From Hofstenia miamia (Eukaryota; Xenacoelomorpha; Acoela; Hofsteniidae): a stretch of 64,000 nucleotides of DNA. The notes below the pieces were generated by a model that was not told the DNA's origin, did no database searches, and worked only from the letters and a program-made list of their open reading frames with translations. The stretch is from NCBI GenBank assembly GCA_900660155.1, contig CABFPE010000509.1, positions 116,967 to 180,966 of the forward strand, read 5' to 3'. The position numbers and the translations under genes were made by a program. Of the stretch, positions 24,414 through 36,289 are shown in pieces (within the stretch, counting starts at the first letter, position 1; every line of letters starts with the position of its first letter).

Positions 24414-24435
24414 GCCTACTAAATATTTAGTAGGC
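24414..24435. repeat. Perfect 22-bp palindrome
   Basis: GCCTACTAAAT at 24414-24424 is followed immediately by its exact reverse complement. It lies 240 bp downstream of the C22orf15-like stop codon. No role is known. Confidence 0.6.
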
Positions 24436-24524
24436 CCTGACTTAGCACACGACGCATCTTAACAAGTGCCTTTGGGTGGGCTATCTATGAAAAATACATA
24501 GCTTACATTAGTTGTTGCCAACAT

Positions 24525-24685
24525 GGGTCATAAACTTTCTAATTCTCTGAAACTAGGGGAATTTCAATGGTTTTCAAACAATAGGAATTTTCGAATATTT
24601 CTAAATACCTTAATAGGTTTGGAGAGAATTGTTCAAAAATGTGTACAAAGCGTTGTTGAACCATTAAATTTAAAGTTACACTGGG
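24525..24685. repeat. Dispersed repeat, AACCTTAA-ended family, partial copy 4
   Basis: The phrase TTAATAGGTTTGGAGAGAA near 24610 and the end ACCATTAAATTTAAAGTTA match the right half of copy 2 (12188-12253) with mutations. Confidence 0.4.
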
Positions 24686-24787
24686 CATTTAAATGTTAAA
24701 TGGAATTGAAATCATTAACTCTTTATTTCAAATAGTTTATTTAGGTATATAGATATTAGTGCAGAGCTCATTCAATTTATCTATATA

Positions 24788-26005
24788 CAGCGCTTCTCAA
24801 AAGTCTGGAAATACTTTAAAGGCTGTGTGCCTTTTTGTAATAGCATTTAGAAACCAGTGAATGCGATTTATCAGAGCTCACATGAAGGGAATTTTGTTTT
24901 CTACAGATGAAATGTAATTCTGACCGCGTTACACACCATTTTCATAACGATATCAAACAGTTCCTATCTTCAATAATAGTACACTTATTATTGCGTAACT
25001 AATTTCAAGAAAAATAACTTTATTAATGAAAACGAGTTATTCAATAACAAAGAATCACTAAATACAGTAAAATATCATGAAGAAATTATAACAAATAATG
25101 GAAAGTATCACCGTTGAAGTCTCTAACAAGTTCGCAGGGGTAGAACAAATCCTGGACTGCACTGGAGATCTCATCTTGTTACACGTCTTCAGCAGCTTCC
25201 ACGATCCATTCTTTGAGGGTCTTGAGATTCTGTGGTCTTCCCCGGCTGTAGACTTGAGATTTTAACACGTCCCAAAAATAGTAGTCAAGTAGAGTGAGAT
25301 CAGGAGACCTCGGAGGCCACAAGTTCGGAAAGTCACGTCCGCTGATATTGTCACCAAAAGTTTTCTTCAGGACTTCCGTCATAATTCTTCCGTTTGCTCC
25401 TATTTCATCTCCTGTAACTGTCCTCGCTGCCGTAAAACTTGACTTGTTTTTTTTGTTGTGTATGCCTTCAGCGGCTAAAAAAAGTCATAAATAAAGTTCA
25501 TGACCACTAAGGCTGTGAACAGATCTTTTTGTAGTCCATGGATAGTCTTGTATGCCCTTAGTGTGGAAGTTGTACTTCTCATATTTTCATAGTAAAGTTG
25601 TACAATGCAGATGCGGCTTTCTGTGTCCATGATGAATCAAATATTGAAAGCAATAAGCTACTCACTGACATCAAAGAAGTCATGCTTCTTGACGGAACAA
25701 CGATTTTTTACAAGCAGACTATACTGATGGTATTCAATAACATCAAACAGTGATATTCAACTAGTTTTCAGTAACAAAATAGTTTTTCTTAAAATTAGTT
25801 ACGGAATAATAAGTGTACTATCATTAAGGATAGGTACTGTTTGAAATAGCTATGAAAATGCTATTTACCATGATCAGAATTACATTTCACAGAAAACAAA
25901 ATTCCCTTCATGTGAGCTCTGACAAATCGCATTCACAGGTTTCTAAAAGCAATGACAAAAAGACACGTAGCCTTCAAAATATTTCCAGCGTTTTGAGAAG
26001 CACTG
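24788..26005 (-). mobile_element. Tc1/mariner-superfamily element with about 200-bp inverted repeats
   Basis: The left end CAGCGCTTCTCAAAAGTCTG and the right end, read inverted, CAGTGCTTCTCAAAACGCTG mark a 1.2-kb element whose ends stay similar for roughly 200 bp. The left end is preceded by TA. Transposase remnants lie on the minus strand: an N-terminal helix-turn-helix region starting MDTESRICIVQLYYE (25630 downward) and a C-terminal part (25179-25382) with WPPRSPDLTLLDYYFWDVLK. The third catalytic residue position is D (L-L-D-Y), so this is a DDxD, mariner-like relative rather than a Tc1 DD34E. The frame is broken between the two parts. Confidence 0.8.
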
Positions 26006-26009
26006 CATA

Positions 26010-28490
26010 TATGTGTGTGTGTATGTGTGAATAACAGAGTTCTAGATTCTTTTATTACCTATGCAGTAAGAATGGCGATCTACAAAAAAGTTTCCAACTC
26101 TTACTTAATAAACGAAATTAAATCTCAAATCCACTCGATTTAGTTCTGTGAGTGGACGATGAATAACTAGACACGACTGTTTTGCGGGCAAAACCGGGCG
26201 GCCAGTGACCGCCGAACAGAAGAAAGGGCAAGCACCCGGCATTAAAATGACCGGGCATCAAACATCTAAATTAATGGCATATAATATGCGCGCTTATTGT
26301 TATTTGGCAGTCTTTGTTATTGTCTGATAAATAATTTCAGTGAATCTTTGTAAAACTTAATTAAATCACACTCATCAGAAGACATTTATGATGGACTAAA
26401 TTTTCACATTGATTTGAACTTATCAAATCTACTTTTACTAAAAGAAACATACAGTTGATATTTTAACTGTAGACATTTCTAAGAGAAGAAAACATAAAAG
26501 GTTCAGGAATATCTGCATTCTGAAATGCTCCAAAAATAAGATGACAAAATTGCAGAGCCTACTTCAATTTCAAAGAACTAATACTACATTTTCTGCAACT
26601 ATCGGGAAAGGATTACTAAAAAGTTTAACATAGGAAATCTAAACTGATCGTTCATTATACTTTATTGCAAGATTTTCATTGATTCCAATATTTTTATATG
26701 TGTAAAGCAGCATAACAAGCTGGTTTTGACCTTTTTCAAACTACGATATTTGCAAGTTGTTTAATTTCACAAGAGCAAAAAATATGACGAAATTCAAAAA
26801 TAAACCGATTTGACAATTATCTAAAAGTGATTACAAATCAATCTATACGAACAGAATTCTAAAGAATTTGTAAACAATATTATAGAAATTTTAGATTTGC
26901 ATCTCACAATCTTTTTAACTCAATTTAGGTTTTTCAATTTCGGTGAATAGATTTCCTTGCAAGTTTCAAAAAATGGGCCTAGATTACCGCAGATAGGGCA
27001 TTACTTTGGAATTAGCGGGCTAAGGATGCATTGCGCCTAAGTTTTCGATGATATCCGCTCTGATTAAACTTTTTCTTTTCATTAAATGTTTTCAAGAAAT
27101 AATTTTTTAAATTTCCTACAAAAATAAATCAAATGTTTACTATAAATAAAATGTATATATACATATATGAAATGCCTATATATAGTAATTGTTGCTATTT
27201 CTCCGTTTAATTTTATATATTATGTTGAAAAATCGACGTTTTTCCATGGGCAACGATGGCAGGATTTGGGCAACTGGGGGATATCATCACCAACGGGTTT
27301 CTTAAAGTAATTTTTTAATAAATTTCTTACAGAATAGATTCAATAAATGTCTAATGTGAGGCAATACAGTAGCATTGCATCAATATGTTTAAGAGGATTA
27401 AGAAAAATTAATTGTCACGCTTTGATCATTTTGATCTAAGCAGGAGTTCGAATAATGATTAGAAACTTCTGCAAAAATCTTGATGCTGTGTATCAACGAA
27501 TATTTAAAAAGTCCAGCACTATTTAGTTATAGTTGGGTGAATTGTAAAATTATTATGATTTGATCTTTGATAAAAGTAAGAAGTTTTATGGATGTCATAA
27601 GAGATTTTGTGCATGTGAATATATTTGCAATGTATTTGTTTTTTATCATGGCGAGTGGGCACTGGGCACAAGAAGATATGCGAGCGGCATGACGAGCACG
27701 GGAAGCGTAAATTCTGAAAACGCAAAGCACCGTATTTTTTAAGAAAAATTAAATTTCCAATCGTTTAAACTAATTCTACACTCTTATCACAAACAGTGAA
27801 AATTTCAATTATATTTGGTTACATTTTACTTTACGCTGACAAAGGTCTATTCAAAAGGAAACAATAACAGTAAAAGAAAGGTATTAATTAATAAACTACG
27901 AATTATTTGGGTGTTGAATGAAATCAATCAATTATTGAAAACTATGTCAATTAAATTGAAGAAAGAGTTTTTTGCAAAACTAAATTACTGTTTCTTTTGC
28001 ACAGTTGCTATTACAGTAATTATTCTACATCTCTGAAATTCTAAAACAAAAACGAAAAGCAGTCACAGTTTCAACCATAAGTCTGGAATAAGCCACTTTT
28101 TCCGATCTTCAGATCGTAACTTTGGCTTTTTTGGTCTGGAAACTTGCTTCATTTTTAATTTTTATCAGGAATTTCATTTTTTCAAATGTGCAGGCCTTTC
28201 AAGTTCCTAAATTGCATTTGATAAAAGCAATGCATTTAAATAGGTTAATCAAATTGAAAAATAAGAAAAATCCTTGAATGATATTTATTTTAAACAATTT
28301 GGATGATCTCATAATTGCATAATAGTCAAAGTGACAATTTTAGACATTTTTCGAAATATATCATTTTTGCATTACCGTGACGATTTACTGTCTGCTAGAC
28401 GCAGCAACTTGAATAAAAACATAATCACCAATATATTTCGCTAATAATGAGCATAGTCACTAAGTTTTTACAAAGCTTGTAATTTATTTT
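26010..28490. other. Intergenic region, no gene recognised
   Basis: Mostly AT-rich. A G/C-richer patch at about 26180-26250 and another at 27240-27300 break the composition but show no frame or inverted repeat that I can assign. Overlapping frames on both strands at 27519-27742 share one sequence and none is convincing. Confidence 0.45.
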
Positions 28491-28498
28491 ATAATTTA

Positions 28499-28627
28499 AT
28501 GAAAGTATTGTCTTCGTTCGAGCGACGATTAATGAGGCGAGATAATTTATCACCTTCGACGTATTCAAGATTACGCAAATGTCGCAACCAACTTCCGTTG
28601 CCTAAGAAAGAATTTTTTCTTTGCTGA
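28499..28627 (+). CDS. Possible short exon or small protein (42 aa)
   Basis: ATG at 28499 opens a 42-codon frame to TGA at 28625-28627. It starts MKVLSSFERRLMRRD and continues with SPSTYSRLRKCRNQLPLPKK, strongly basic. The codon composition is notably less AT-rich than nearby DNA. No donor or homology is recognised, so this is only a candidate. Confidence 0.2.
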   Translation: MKVLSSFERRLMRRDNLSPSTYSRLRKCRNQLPLPKKEFFLC

Positions 28628-28629
28628 CA

Positions 28630-29470
28630 AATTTTCTTCGAAAAACCGTAAATTTACCAATACAAATGTGCAAGGTTACATATGGTTTTGTATTAAAATA
28701 ATTCAATACAAATAACAATTTTAATTTATTGTCATATTTTAAAATTTTTTGGATCATAAAATATTCCATTGTGATAGGGGATAAGGCGGAGAGGATGAAA
28801 GAACTGCAGCACAGGTTAGCGATTTCTGTGTAATGGAAACAAAAAGCAGCGACGTTTTTTTGTGATTGTCTTGAGTTAACATGTGTTCAATTTGAGCTAT
28901 TGAGGTAATGGCGATGAATGAGTGATCAGTGAATCAGTTATGAAAGGATTGCAACATTGAAGTAAAAAAATGAAATTAAATTTTGGGCATTGTGCTAGAG
29001 TAGGGTTACATGTTTAAAAATGAGTTGCATTTCTAGAAAAGATATTTTCCTCTACATGAATATTGTAAAGATATCGAATATTTTCAAATACCGTATACCC
29101 TGGATTTTGATGTAGTGTGCACTCACTTCAGGTGACTTGTTGCTAATATACAATTTCAGCCGTTGTGAAGTATTGGCCAACTACATTAATTAATTTCTAA
29201 AGTAAAAGTATGAATTTTTTTTAACAGAATTAAGCCTTTCTGTTAACAGTAATCAATCATTGAGTTATATTATTGCTATTTGCATATTTGTATACTGTTT
29301 TGGTGGGAAATTGAACAGTTTGATTTTCATTTCAACGTTCAAATTCTAAAAAATATTACATTATGTTGAAACAAAATAAAATTGCATTTACACATGAATG
29401 ATCCACTTGTCATAGGGAAGCACAATCAATCGACACTGCAATTTTATACGAATTGAGTGCTGAATGGTTT
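28630..29470. other. Intergenic region, no gene recognised
   Basis: A short acceptor/donor-bounded block at about 28780-28815 (reading DKAERMKELQHR) could be a micro-exon but has no partner. Otherwise nothing is recognised. Confidence 0.35.
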
Positions 29471-29479
29471 CATGGACAA

Positions 29480-32170
29480 TGTGTGTTGTTAACGAAATCG
29501 GGCCTCAACACACTTGGAAGAATTAAAGGCTGCCATATCTTTGGAAATGAATAAATTATTCCAAGTTGCTACCCAATTAGAAACAATTGTGAAAACTACG
29601 ATTGAGGAAGTGAGTAAAATAGAAGGTGGTTACATCAGAGGTTCAGAAAGACAAGAGATATGAAAGGATTGTGGCTGATAAAAATCAAGCTGTGGATTGA
29701 TAGTGAGCAGCGCAATTGATCACGGATGTGTACAGAAGTGGAAAGGCACCAGACAACCGAGACCATTAATTGTAAAATCCTCCAATCCTTGCCAACTTGG
29801 AAAAGTGTTAGCAAATGAAGCCATATAAGATCGAGAAAATTTTTGTTTCAAAAGAGTTGACAATCGAAGAGCTTGATATTGAAAATCGCATTTTGATGGA
29901 GATATGAATTAATCACTAATGAGAAAGTTCCAAGAGAATCATTAAGAGTTCGCAACCTGAGGCTATTTCAGAATGGCACAGAGATCGCTATATGACTAGA
30001 AACCTGTAAGTTTCTTATACTGAATTCAAGGTCAATCAAGAAACCAAATGCAATCTTTCACCTACAAAGTGACCTCCATATCAATACTACCAAGATTTGC
30101 TGCTTGACCGAAACTTTGTTAAACAAAGATATAGATGACGCTCATGTAAGCATATCTGGATATATGCTTATTGCCATGATCGTAGTCAAAATAATTCTGA
30201 AAAGCAATCTGGTGGAGGTGTCTGTATTTTTGTATCTGATGATATGAAATGGCAAAAGATTGAAATGCGAGTTTGTCAATTGTATGAGATCCTTTGGATT
30301 CATATTTTCTGTTTGAATCTTATTATTGTGAATGTATATGTTCCCCTGCGATTCAGTCGAGGAGAACAATTAGCTAACCATATAATTTCTGGAATTGTCT
30401 GTGGCAATTTCAATGATTTTGATGTGTCAAATATCTGTAGTCAACCAAGATTAATAATGGAGAAAAAGTTAGCAATTCGAAAAACCAAAGCCCTGGATAA
30501 AATTCTGTGTAACGACCGAACTTTTTTTCAAAAAATTTTCTTATTCCAACCCACTCTAATAAGTGGCCACCTAGGAATAATTTGTGAATACAATCACCAC
30601 AATCGAAATTTGTCGAAAAGCGAAATTTCGGGATCAAAAATTTAAATATAGGCGAGTTGTGGGGTTTCAGCTACAATGGTTTGACCTCTCTGTGTTTTAC
30701 AACAATGAAAATGTTGATTACTGTGCTAATTACCTCAATGACGTTTTGGTTGGTATTTATAACAGTTGTTGTCCAATGCGCACAGTTTCTATTTCCAACA
30801 AGGACTAACCATTGAACACTCCTCTAACAAAGTTGCTGCAAAGAAAGAAGTATAAATTGTCTAAAGCTGGCAGTACATCCGCAGCTAATGAAGTCTCAAA
30901 ACAGTTGCGATCTGTTATTCTTGGAAATGGTGGTGCATACCAATACAGTATTGGGCAAAGCAAATTGAATGATTCCGAGATCCATTTTAATGCTCAAGAA
31001 CTGAATTTTTATTATAACAATATCTCAAATAACTCTGATGCAGAAATGGTGGAGAGGGTCTTCACTGATCAAAACGATTGCCCTCAATTGAATGTTTTTC
31101 AAGTGTATTGGTCTCTCAAGTCTGAAAGGAAAACGGCACCCGGTCCTGATGAGCTTCCACACTGACTTATTGCTGAGAACGCAGAATGATTGACTGAACC
31201 CTTGACTCATATTCTGAATCTAAGCCTGAAAAAGGGAACCTTTCCTGCATTGTGGAAAATGGCCAAAATCATTCCAGTTCCTAAAGTGAATAAACCAAAA
31301 AAAGCCAAAAGACTACCGCCCTGTATCTATTACCAACATAGTTGCAAGACGTGCTAAGATAATCATAAAAACTTACCTTGATCAACCCTACCAATCGCTT
31401 TTATCAAAAAATCTATTTGCATTTAGGAAATTTGGTTCAACTACTGCTGCTGGCATCAAAATTATCACTGATGCTCAGAATTTGACCCAACACTATGATT
31501 ACGTCCGCATCATAACTTTGGATATGTCTAAAGCATTTGACACACTTTCACATAGAAGTATCCATTCAGGGTTAACCAGCATCTTCCCTACTGTAAATCC
31601 GTCTGTTACTATCTGGGTAATCAATTTCATGACAGGAAGAAGACATTACACTTCTGTTTGTGGTGAAGTTTCACCTCTCCCTACAACTAACCAAGGTGTC
31701 CCTCAAGGCACTGTTTGAGGACTAACATTTAATATTACAGTAAATGACGTTAACGCAAGTTACAATAATGTAAAATCAACTATTTTTGCTGATGCCAAAG
31801 CTGAAGTTGTTTTTTTTGATAAAAATGATAGAGTAGGTGAGATTATCGACAACTTAGAACAATTTAAAAATATAAATTTGAAGCTCAATAACCCGTCACA
31901 ATGCTAGAGATATCCCAGAAATCAATGGAATCAAGCGGAATTCATCTCTAAGGGCTCTAGGTATTGAATTTGATAGTAAGATACATTTTAATACAAACTA
32001 GTAAAACCATAGCTTCTGCAACATCCATATTTTTCCTTTTACTAAGACTAAAGCATCTGGGTTTTCATAAAGATGAGCTGGAGTCTATATAATTCCTTAC
32101 TTCTAAGTAAAATCAATTATGGATGTTCCGTTTGGGGAGGGATTAACAGAGAAAGGCCGTAAGACAATTA
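29480..32170 (+). mobile_element. CR1/Jockey-like non-LTR retrotransposon, decayed (ORF1 + ORF2)
   Basis: Plus-strand remnants follow LINE order. ORF1: a coiled-coil-like ISLEMNKLFQVATQLETIV near 29540 and RQPRPLIVKSSNP near 29755. ORF2: an apurinic-type endonuclease part (CCLTETLLNKDIDD near 30100, later CGNFNDFD near 30400). Reverse transcriptase then follows: APGPDELPH near 31140, GTFPALWKMAKIIPVPK near 31240, DMSKAFDTLSHRS at 31520, NQGVPQGTV at 31690, and the metal-binding box degraded to FADAK near 31785. The palm residues are thus partly lost and multiple stops and frameshifts occur. The thumb region fades out by about 32170. The element copied itself by target-primed reverse transcription when intact. 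Confidence 0.85.
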
Positions 32171-32544
32171 AATGTTTTAGTGGATGATTTTGAATCAATG
32201 TGTTGATGAAGGAATTGTCTTTTGCATTAATGATGTTGAAAACTTTCAATTTCTCAAAAATTAGTTCTTATTTAAATGCTTTATTGCATATCTTGTTAAG
32301 CTTGAATAACAATATTTATAATTTCCTGCATATACTTGTACGCCATATATTGATTTCAGTTTCATCTTAATTTAATAATCTTTTACTTTTAATATTATAG
32401 ATTATAGTAATCTATCAAAGAACGAACATTTCGTCCCTAATATAGAGTTGAAAGTGGAATATTTTACTTTAATGCATAGTTTGTATACTTCTTTACAGAA
32501 ATAAGTTAGCTTGTTGAAACAGAAATTTACTTGTCTTCAATGAC

Positions 32545-32864
32545 CAGACTTGTCAACAAGTCGAAATTTCTAGGCTCGGCTCGTTTAAATTTTGAGTAAA
32601 TTCAGCTCTGCTCGGCTTGCCACACAAGAAATTTCAATGAAGCTAGTTTCAGTTCAATATTTTGTAAAAAATTTGCGCTTTTTCTATTATTTAATAATTT
32701 ATAAAATAAGATTTTAAGAAAGGGATATTGAATAAAAAAATAAAAAAAATCTGCATAATCAATTTAACAATCATTGCTATGAATTTGCTCTGGGTAAAAA
32801 ATGCTCGTTTCGAGCTCGTCGTGTATCCTATACTTTGCTTAAGGTCGACTCGTTGACAAGTCTG
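32545..32864. mobile_element. MITE, CAGACTTGTCAAC family, copy 1
   Basis: The left end is CAGACTTGTCAACAAGTCGA and the right end, inverted, CAGACTTGTCAACGAGTCGA. The interior has the G/C-rich phrases GGCTCGGCTCG and GCTCGGCTTG. A second copy lies at 58437-58768 in the eIF4A intron. No coding capacity. The superfamily is uncertain because I see no clear target duplication. Confidence 0.75.
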
Positions 32865-32869
32865 ACAAT

Positions 32870-34110
32870 TACCATTCAGAGGGAATGCGGATCACATACG
32901 TGTTCTTCTTTGTTCAATGATATTTCTGATTTGACAAAAATATTTGCCTCCGAGAACAAAAACGCAAAAATTATGGAGTCGTATATTGCAATCAGGGAGA
33001 TTGCACTCAATAAAAATTATCAAGGTCAAATAAAGACAATTTGGAATTGGAGAAATTATTCGCCGAATAATTGGAAAGGCTATTACAATTACAACATACT
33101 TTAAAACCAATACTTTTGAATCAGCAGGGTCACAGCAAACACGTGCTGGTCATAAAGCTGGAATAAAAGCAAGTATTCATGGTGCATATGAAGTCTTCAA
33201 TTCTGAGAATTCAGAAGCAATATTGGTGATTGATTCATCTAATGCTTATAATCACTGAGACAGGGAAATTGCTTTAAGAAATATGCCCTAAACTATAAAC
33301 GTTTTTAATAAATACTTATCATTCTCCGGAAAATTGATACTTGGAGAGGTATGGAATTACTTTCAAAGTAAGGAACAACTCAAGGTGACCTCAACAATGG
33401 CTTTTTATGCCCTGAGTACACTGGCTCTCATAAAGATCTAAATATATTGCAATGCCACTAAGAATGGTATGCAGAAGATTCTTCAGGAATTGGACATTTA
33501 CAGAATGTTAAGGAATGGTGGGATGCATTAAATGATCTTGGTCCTAAGTTTGGATAGTTCCCAAATCCTGAAAAATGTTGCCTTGTTAAGAATCAATTAA
33601 ATAATAATAATGAATGACGTTATTTAGCCGCTGAAGGCATACACTACAAAACAAGAACTATTTCCAAATGTCAACATCACTTTAAAGGGACAAAGATATT
33701 TGGGTGAGACATAATAAAGTAAGATTTAGAAACTTAATTATCTGCAGTTTGCAAGGATGTTTCAATAGAACCTTCTTTAATAGAACTTACTGAAAGAAAA
33801 AATTGAAATTACTTTTAACATCGAAAATATCGCTCGACTTGATATATCACGCAGATCATTTTGGACACCATTAAAAAATTCATGTTAGATTTACGGATTA
33901 CACAACCTAATGCGTCATTAAATCAGAGTAAAACAGTTGCTAAAATTTTATCTGAACACGAGACTTCCAAGAAAAGAGCATACCAAGACCGTGTGCAGAA
34001 CATCGACCATGCTTCATTCACTCCCTCATATTTACAACCAATGGTGCTATGGTGGGAACAAGCTATTCGATATCATGCATTATCTACTGAAAAGTTAAGC
34101 AAAAAATGAA
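32870..34110 (+). pseudogene. Reverse transcriptase remnant of a second retroelement type
   Basis: Frames on the plus strand read in order IGEIIRRIIGKAIT-like (near 33045), AGHKAGIKASIHGAYEVF (33150), EAILVIDSSNAYNH (33212, first catalytic aspartate of the palm), MAFYALSTLAL (33400), EWYAEDSSGIGHLQNVKEWW (33460; the usual YADD box reads YAED), GPKFG then FPNPEKCCLVKN (33540) and VQNIDHASFTPS (34000). The order and the WYADDAS-like box match a polyprotein type that I recall from cnidarian and other invertebrate genomes, distinct from the LINE just upstream. Stops and frameshifts are frequent. The fragment at 14990-15390 is plausibly the C-terminus of the same type. Confidence 0.7.
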
Positions 34111-34114
34111 TTGT

Positions 34115-35270
34115 AATTGCTATTGAAATTGACAATATTGACATAGCACATTTTAATGTTACTTAATACATGGGTTTGTAATTTTGAAGCGGATTTTCAA
34201 TTAGTAATGTTGGTATAAATTGTAATTTTTCAATACTAAACAGAATTTGATTCACTAATTATTGTCATCTTGTAGTACCACCATAAGACGTCACTTGTCA
34301 AGTCAATGCAATATTGTGTAACAAGAGCCTAAATGTTCTGCTTTCTCTGTGTTAATCACATTATATCGCAAGTCACTATTTAGTCAGGCCAAGGGGGTGT
34401 CCCTAACACTAAAAGTTGAAAATGTTAATCTTTTTCATTTAACAGTATATAACACAAGTATCGATATTTTCCCAGGGATTAATCTTCCTGTGATTATGAT
34501 ATGGATGCTCTTCAATAACATGCAGATATGTAACTTATATTCGCGTTAGGGACATATTTCATGTAGTTAGTGTCACACAAACTATTCTGATAGGGATATT
34601 CATTTATGTTATTATTTTTCTGAAATAAATAAATCTTTTTTGATTAAATTACAAATGATAAAAATATTTTTTGCACTAAAATTTTCTAGGGTAAATGTTA
34701 TAATTATACATAAAAGGTAACTCTTTGACGTTGCACCACATAAAAATGATTTTCATATCAAAATTGTTTTTGCAAAAATGAAATTATAGTTAAGAAATTG
34801 TTTTGATTAAACTACACAAATGTAATGCAAGGCTTGGAGATATTTTGTAAACATTTAATGTCAATTTTAATTTTGGCAAATACATCTATTAAGTCAATAA
34901 ACAATATTCACTTAGTTGAAGTGTTTAATCAAAATTCATGGTAAATTGAATTACGGCAATGGTAAACAAGCTATTATTACAATAGCCATACTTTTGATGA
35001 AACCCCTAAGTTTCTATTCATTCCATTAACATTGGATGATCATTATTTGTAGTGCATGTAAACCACGTTTCATTATGCTAACACTTTCAATATAATTAGG
35101 AGGGTTATAATAGCAATCAACACTAGAATTTTACTTTTTGCTCCCTTTTTATTGGCTTATACTATGCAAACATTAAGAAGCCTTTATAATCCATTATAAA
35201 AAACTTCACATATGGACATTTAAAATGTCTACTACTGTTAAATTTAGTTATTGAACAAAATCTAAAAGCA
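34115..35270. other. Intergenic DNA downstream of NTF2
   Basis: No exon or repeat is recognised. The frame 34349-34549 has no protein-like features that I trust. Confidence 0.45.
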
Positions 35271-35273
35271 ACA

Positions 35274-35279
35274 TTTATT
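35274..35279 (-). terminator. NTF2 polyadenylation signal
   Basis: AATAAA on the minus strand, 31 bases after the NTF2 stop codon. Confidence 0.6.
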
Positions 35280-35309
35280 AAATAGAAAGCAATTAAAAAA
35301 TCCACTATT

Positions 35310-35799
35310 CTACGTGTGATGAAGAGACAATCGGAATATTTGATTTGTTATGAGTGGCATATTGGTTTGTGGATTGGGTGTTATAACGAATACTTCTGTA
35401 TACCCATGTGGAGGATCATCATCGGTTTTTAGTTGACCAACTACTAAAATCATAGTTGCTCCATTTGGCAAATTAGTAGTATCTACAGATGTTAAGGCAT
35501 GGTTAATGCTCGAAAACCTCAGTGAGTTCAATTTGGTTAAAATAGCTGACGTTCCGACTACCTAAAAATTACAATGAAGAGAAAGAATAAATATAATGAA
35601 ACTTATTTAATATACAATTACCTACGCTTGGCTTCAATTCAAATGTTTACAGGAAACAGATACAAAAAAATATTACCTCGGAACCTTCATAAATGACTAC
35701 TGAAGTTTCATTGTACACTGGAGCTAACAGATTTCTATCAGCCGCATAGGCTTGATAATATTGTCCTATAAACTGAGCAGCCGGCGATTGGTTCTGCAT
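35310..35799 (-). CDS. NUTF2: Nuclear transport factor 2 (NTF2)
   Basis: Two exons on the minus strand encode a 124-residue protein, close to the usual 125-127. Exon 1 (35799-35677) starts MQNQSPAAQFIGQYYQAYAA and ends GAG|GTAATA. A 115-nt intron follows, ending TTTTTAG. Exon 2 (35561-35310) reads VVGTSAILTKLNSLRF, then MILVVGQLKTDDDPP and ends TNQIFRLSLHHT plus stop. The VVGQLK-x-D-D-D-P and F-R-L-x-L-H signatures are diagnostic. NTF2 is a homodimer that carries RanGDP from cytoplasm into the nucleus and binds FG nucleoporins; it has the cone-shaped NTF2 fold. The acidic residues expected at the Ran pocket (DDD) are present. An acceptor-like TTTGTAG lies 18 bp before the ATG, so an upstream 5' exon is possible and the N-terminus could be slightly longer. 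A poly(A) signal AATAAA follows (minus strand, 35279-35274). Confidence 0.93.
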
Positions 35800-36285
35800 A
35801 CCGAAATTAACTACAAATATTAAAATTTGTTATAAAAAATCAAGAAACTCTAAATAAAGATAAAGTGAAAATAGTTTGAGAAAAAATAAGTGAAGAATCC
35901 AAATAAATGTATGAAAGTTAAAAATATTAACAAAATTGAACTATACTTTCAAACAAAATCACTAAATAATTTTGATTAATAATGGCTTTGATGACAACGC
36001 TTTACTAATGAATTGAAGTGTTAACTAATGTAATAATATTTAACAACGACTATTTCACAAAATGAACTACGTTGGTACAAATTCAAATTTTAAAAAATTG
36101 TAGGTGACCAAACCAGTCCAAAAGTGAAAAAAAGTGGCTTACAAATATATTTTATGCAAGCAATTTTATTTTCTTTAACTTCCTCTTATACCGAACTCTG
36201 AAAATCGTTCTTTAGTTATATCTAGTATCACAACAAATATTCAGCGTCTTATCGAAAATTGAAAAATAGAGGCAGCTATAAAGTA
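35800..36285. other. NTF2 upstream region
   Basis: AT-rich; presumed to contain the NTF2 promoter and possibly a 5' exon, but no specific element can be identified. Confidence 0.35.
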
Positions 36286-36289
36286 GGAC

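Noticed and set aside
27519-27742. Three overlapping frames on both strands
   Set aside because: They share one sequence; none has splice context or a family resemblance.
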